From positions 14,331,961-14,395,960 of the forward strand of contig CM055205.1 of the NCBI GenBank assembly GCA_029224185.1: a DNA stretch of 64,000 nt. Reading direction: 5' to 3'. The number at the start of each line of letters is the position of its first letter. The stretch's first letter is position 1. Below, one piece after another: positions 58,786 through 64,000 of this stretch. The notes beneath the pieces are model-generated. The model searched no databases, was not told where the DNA came from, and saw only the letters and a list, made by a program, of their open reading frames with translations. The position numbers and the translations under genes are program-made. Source of the DNA: Karalla daura. Taxonomy: Eukaryota > Chordata > Actinopteri > Chaetodontiformes > Leiognathidae.

Positions 58786-61737
58786 TCACGAAAATGAAGG
58801 CCCGCGTGCCACGGACGCGTCGCGCGTGGCCCGACCACAGTGTTTGTTTGGGCCTCGGACACGTCGAGGCGTTTCATGAGCTGGAAAGTGACCGTTAATA
58901 AAACATGCCGCCCTCCACCTGAGGTACGTAGGCATGTGCCGAGCGCCGGCGTTTCTCCAGGCAGCTGTGCAAATCATGCTCCGGCTGTTGACTCGCCGCT
59001 CTGAAACATTTATCAGCTCTTTACTAGCATGTAGCAGCCAAACCGCTGCATATGTTAACACAACCTGACTGGAGTCACAACACCAGGCGTTTCCCTACAC
59101 CCCCCCCACCACCACCACCACCTTCATGTAAACATCTGCAGGGAATGCGGCACAGCTTTGCACTCGGGGCTGGCCACCATAGATGATTCATCCTCGGCGT
59201 CTGCAGATGGAAATGTTTGGGTTTCGGGGGCGTCCAAACAGGCGCCCGCTCCATGCAGTGTTCAGTCGTTCTTAAAACGCCAATCGCTCTGATATCGACT
59301 GGTGATAAGCAGCCAGTGTCTGTAACAGCTGCTTCACGCTTTGCTGAGTGTGGCTGCGACGGGGGCCTTGAGCACAGGTCAGTTTCCTCCTAGTTTTCGG
59401 GGCATCTTCAGTTTTCCTGTTTTTACTCGTGCTGCCCGAGGTGCTGTCAAGCTATTTATTTTAACAGGAACAGTCTGATTGGCTGTTTTATTGAACGGTT
59501 AACCGTCTAATCGGGTTATTTAAGATGTGTATCAGTTATGAGTTATCAATCCGGGTTTTTATATTCCTACAGGGCATCGTAAACTACTGTTACAGTCAGC
59601 CAGTTAGAATCAGACTAGAGGTCAAAGGAATTGTACTTCCTTCGTTTTCCTTTATTTCGGAGAGCTGGGTGATAAGAGGCCGCTTTCGTTCTGTCGTTTT
59701 AGCATATGACAGGGACACGGCTAAACCAGCTGGTTCATTGAACAAAATTCAGTCTACAGTAGCTTTACAGTTTGGTTTTATTTGGCTTTTTTTCTCCAAA
59801 AAAGCACTTTATATGGGTTATGTGATGGACTTTTCTTGGCCAGCCAAAAGAGAGAAAGCAAATGAGTGTATGTTTCATTTTGTTTGTTATTTGTTGAACC
59901 CATGCATCTACCACTACTCACTGCTTATTAGAGCATCTACAGACCGTGCACAGGTCTGTGGAGCATCGTCCTGCAGTGATGTGGTCAGCATGGCTGGATG
60001 TGACTGTGCATAGCTGGATACAGGTTGTTGAGACATCCTTCTGTCGTCCTCTTTCCAAGCTGCTCTGCATGTTGTCCACTCTGCTCACGCTTCTTTTGAC
60101 GAGACCTGGACACGCAGGGAAATACTCTTTGACCAGGGTCTGTGATCTTCAAACACGAGTGAAGCTCTCTACTGTGCACTGTGTTGTATTATTATTGCCA
60201 TGTGGACACACACACACACACACACACACACTGGTACATGGAGGGAGTGTTGGTGTTGCCAGATCATAATGAGGATTTAATTCCTGCCCCTGGCTCTTGG
60301 CGTGCTTAAGATACTTTCTCCTCGTCTTTTTCTGCTTTCTTTCTTTCTTTTTTTTTTTTCCTCCTCTGGATTTCTGAAACACCTACACCAACACCTGCAC
60401 CGGTCTCAGTCTGCCAGAGGCCTGAGATGAAAAATGATTGAAGCATGTTATTTGTTTTGAATCGGGATGTAAAAGAAAGAAGATTGATGCATCAGATGGA
60501 AAGTTGAGTTTGTTGCCCCCCTCTCCCCTCACCCACCCATGAAGTTTAGGCCTGAGGAAGTCTATCAAAACACTGAAAAAGCAAATAGGAAGCACGTTGC
60601 TTCATTTCATGCTTCTGCAGTGATTTTTATCAATTAGCTTTGTTGATTGTATTTTAAGTATCTTGCCATCAGTCAGTGCTCTGAGCTGCCATGGATGTCA
60701 GGTCACATCTGCAAATATTTTGAGGCTTTTTTTGAATGCCTCCTACTCTGTAAAACCCGTCTCCCAAATGAACATGTGAAAAGCAAAAAAAAGTTTATGA
60801 AACACAGACGCAACATTTCAGCTGTCTAAAAACCAACAAAAATCTCTAAACGGAAGGAATAAAAACACCGAGGAGTTATTTATCAGATCAGAACAATGTA
60901 ACTCGACAGCTCCTCTGACAGCTAAAGGATTTGATTCCAAATTCCAAAACAAGACAAAAAGACATGCTTTCTGTAAATCCGGCGAACTTCTGAGTTTCGT
61001 ACCAAATGATTTTGGACGAATCCACTCTAGTGTGATGAGGAGCCTGGATTTGAACTCCCTGCGAGCCTGTGTCGGCTGCTCTGTCCTCCCCTCAGGTCTG
61101 ACAGATCTCCCAGAAGGCTCCATTGCACCAAATGCTTCTACAGATACGAATGTAAGCTCTGTCCCAGCGAGTCCAATGCACCTTTTTAATGCATGTTTCT
61201 AAATATCGCAGTCTCCGAACACGTCAGGTTCTTTGCACCTTGTGCTGACACTGTGGCTTTTACATTGACGTAAAGGTGAAGCTGCTTTTGTTTGTGAAGT
61301 AAAACCGAATAAAGGATGAAGAAAACCTTGGATTATAAGCGTGGAAGTTCATTCTCTTAACTCGGTGTCCTCCTCCCAGCCCTCTCAGGGGCAGCTGGTT
61401 TATTACATTTTATTAAGACTGTGACTGGGGTTAAGCAAACCTGCTTGGCTCAGCTGGATCTCCTGCCTTGTTTATGAGGGGGGTTCACTGCACATTAACA
61501 CACACTTATCCATGTTAGAAAAAAACAAGCGCTTTATTGCTCAACTTTGTTTGACCCTCTCAGATGTTAGTTTTGGGCTTTTCTTTATCATTTTTTGTAA
61601 AACCCACAGTCTCCGTCTCTTTATCCCTCTGCATAATCACAGATTCTGGAATTTTAAAGGGGACCTGGAATGATTTTGTACTTTCACTTTTTACATTAGA
61701 ATATGTACAGGATATGCAGGATATGTACATTTGACAC

Positions 61738-61895
61738 AAAGTCACGTGATCATTCATGTGAGGCAAGGCAAGCCAGCCAATCACAGTAAACCAATGTGTG
61801 GTTGCCAGATAAGCAATGAAATATATGAATGCAGAAATGGTACAGAAAGACAGGATTTTGAAGGCTTTTAAAGGGCTTGTAAAATAACAAGAATA
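61738..61895 (+). repeat. Unnamed dispersed repeat, copy 2
   Basis: Same ordered words as 14598-14740 (AAGTCACGTGATCA, GCCAATCA, GGTTGCCAGATAA, ATGAAAT, TTTTGAAGGCTTTT). The related copies are about 47 kb apart, in the same orientation. Confidence 0.6.
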
Positions 61896-62560
61896 TGTCA
61901 TTTGAAGAATTTAAACATTGTAGTCAAATGTTTTAATTCAATAACTGTTTGAGACATGCTGCTGAAGTGTTATATCAAAACATGAAGGGGACCTTGATCA
62001 GATGAAACGATGGTATACGTTGTTGCAGCCTTAATGTGCTTTGATTTACAGTATCTGAAGAATGCAGTCCTTTTGTCACTGTGCAGTTTACAAGGGAAAA
62101 AAAAAAGGATTTCCTCATTTTTCTTTGTGCCTGTTTGTACTGTACAGCTGCTGCCTTTTCATAGGCTCTGTTTAACTGGCCTCCTTGGAGAAATGAGGTC
62201 AGAAGTGTGTCTGAGTGTGTGTGTGTGTGTGTGTGTTTGGGCAGGACAAGGCTGCGCATCTGTCCGTCTAACCCCCGGGGAGATGACGAGAGATGGAGAT
62301 AGAGCAAATCAGAGACATGAGGTGAGGCAGGAAGTCGAGGGTTAAAGAGGAGCCTGGGATGAGACGAGGGGAAGATTTATATACCACAGAAGAAGAAGAC
62401 ATCTGGTGGACGAGGTGGAGGTAGCCCGGGTCCTCCACTGCACGTCTTTAAGTGCAGCCCCCCCGAGGATTTCTAATGAGAGGTAGAGGAGGTGAGGGTG
62501 GGGCTGACCGGTTCGAAGAGCAGATGTGGTGGGGCTGGGTTTGAGCACACACAGACCTGA

Positions 62561-62614
<54 letters not shown>

Positions 62615-63446
62615 ACACAATTTGCTCAGGCCAGCTCTGGCCCGAGGCATAAGCGACCTAAGTGGCTACTTGGGTCCCCCTGGACACTAGGGGGCCTCCC
62701 TTTTAACACATTAAACATATTTAAGACAACTCTATTGATCCAATTTATTGTGTCACATTGAAGTGTTACATTTGTGTCGGTAGTAGTCAAGCAGTGATGT
62801 GTCCAGGTACCACCCTAATAATAAGGTGGGTGTGTGTGATTGTATATATTAGTCATGTTTGCAAAAATGTAACTTTGGTTACTTTACTAGGCCTAAATCA
62901 CTACATTTTTAAGAATTTAAGTTAAGATAAGTCGAGGTATTCAGCAAATGAATGGACTGGAATGAGACGTCCTTAAAAGTGTCTTAGTCCTGAATGTGTG
63001 TCAAAATGTCACTTTGGACTTAAAACTGAACTCACTGAAATGCTGAAACATTGAGCTTTAAGACTGTATGCTAGGTTAAGATGATTTAAGTCAAGATTTT
63101 TATAAACGCAAATGCAAATGTCCTCACAAGTGTCTGAAGCCCGTCTGCGTTTACATATATGTGTGTGTGTGTGTATGTATGCGTGTGTGAGAGAGAGAAA
63201 CGGAGAGAAACATTGGACACACTGGGGACAACAGCTGCTCCGGGGGTCTGTGTGATGTTGTTTTCCCCCTAGCCACACACACACACACACACACACGCAC
63301 ACACACACACACACAAACCTCAGTGCCACCATTAACAGGAGCGGCAGCACCTCAACTTTCACCGCTGAGCCGTAACAAAATGACTTTTATTTTAATTTAT
63401 TCATTGGACTTCGCTGTACAAACAAGAGCGGGCTCTGTGTCGCCTG

Positions 63447-63485
<39 letters not shown>

Positions 63486-64000
63486 TTTTTGAATTGATTG
63501 AGTTGATCTTGTCCCTGTGGTTTGCAACTATGGAACTGAGCCAAACCTGTAATTAATAGGCTACATGGCAATGTTTAAAAAATGCATGAAAATCAATGGT
63601 AATTATCTTGAGAAATGTGACATTTGGGATAATCACAGTATGCACTAATGCCAGGCCCTGATGAACTGAGTTTTGCCACATTAATATGGCTTCTGCCTCG
63701 AGACAAACAGACAGGAGCGCGGGAGCGATAGGATTCATTCTTGACCTTAGGATCTCATATCAGTGAGGAAATATTCATGTCATCATGACAACGCGTTTCA
63801 TTAGCACCAAAACTGTAATCACAACTCATGGGCTCCGAAATCTGACTGACTCGGTGCTGAATAAAATGGAAGAGAGTAGAAGTAGAAGTTAGACCGACAT
63901 GGATGCCTTGTCTGTTTTGTCATTGTGCAGGAGCAGTACAAACGCCACAGGAACAGCTGAGCTGCACAGCTAATATGCTGTTGATTCACAGCTTGAGCAG

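Larger units (their letters stand above)
57064..64000. other. tbc1d20 3' side and gene-free flank
   Basis: No further coding exon was recognised. Contents: (GT)n at 57190-57215; G-rich tract at 57696-57727; (CT)n-rich block at 57786-58006; perfect hairpin at 58749-58785; possible poly(A) signals ATTAAA at 58238-58243 and AATAAA at 58897-58902; (CA)n at 60207-60231; dispersed repeat copy at 61738-61895; (GT)n at 62569-62612, 63451-63484 and (CA)n at 63274-63315. A frame at 59525-60013 encodes 162 residues with no recognised domain and is likely chance. Confidence 0.5.

Noticed and set aside
59525..60013. 162-residue frame downstream of tbc1d20
   Set aside because: No recognisable domain, AT-rich codons, and nothing conserved-looking; a chance frame is more likely.
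62640..62700. GCATAAGCGACCTAAGTGGC with CACTAGGGGGCC, a possible transposon remnant or CTCF site
   Set aside because: Only a vague memory of a similar fish repeat; the CTCF match is 11 of 14.

Overview
The window is a stretch of vertebrate nuclear DNA, almost certainly from a teleost fish. Short conserved exons with GT-AG borders sit in long introns. (GT)n/(CA)n microsatellites are extremely abundant. Several diverged copies of interspersed repeats that look familiar from fish genomes are present. No bacterial, phage, CRISPR or organellar content was seen.

Five protein-coding genes and one tRNA gene can be reconstructed. From left to right: (1) slc45a4, plus strand, 13 coding exons at 6576-16540, open at the 5' end because the exon(s) for the N-terminus and first membrane helix are not in the window; (2) gpr20, minus strand, four coding exons at 23957-26068, an orphan class A GPCR; (3) a tRNA-Thr(CGU) gene at 24912-24983 on the plus strand, nested antisense in the last intron of gpr20; (4) cfap20, plus strand, six exons at 30535-32406, a ciliary doublet-microtubule protein; (5) dgat1, minus strand, 17 exons at 35022-45412, the ER triacylglycerol synthase; (6) tbc1d20, plus strand, ten exons at 47375-57063, an ER-anchored Rab1/Rab2 GAP. 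For every gene I joined exons by checking phase and splice dinucleotides. All junctions are in frame, and the only non-GT donor is in dgat1.

Layout: 1-6575 is the 5' intron or leader side of slc45a4 (microsatellites, GATA and C-rich repeats, one strong CTCF-like motif). 16541 to about 19090, or about 21080, is probably the slc45a4 3' UTR. 26069-30534 is a gene desert leading to the cfap20 promoter, which has a clear RFX X-box and a forkhead site, as expected for a ciliary gene. cfap20 and dgat1 converge on 32407-35021. dgat1 and tbc1d20 diverge from 45413-47374, where the tbc1d20 side has three NF-Y boxes and a CACGTG E-box. 57064-64000 holds no gene I can support.

The slc45a4-gpr20 neighbourhood matches human 8q24.3, which also carries DGAT1. 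CFAP20 and TBC1D20 lie on other human chromosomes (16 and 20, from memory), so the order here combines blocks that are separate in mammals. The genes form no pathway together. I found no undescribed multi-gene system. The points most worth a second look are the antisense intronic tRNA without a normal Pol III terminator, a (TG)n tract that replaces the polypyrimidine tract of an slc45a4 exon, a probable GC-AG intron in dgat1, a splice-site-like minisatellite in slc45a4, a perfect 17-bp-arm hairpin near 58.77 kb, and the RFX/forkhead grammar at cfap20.
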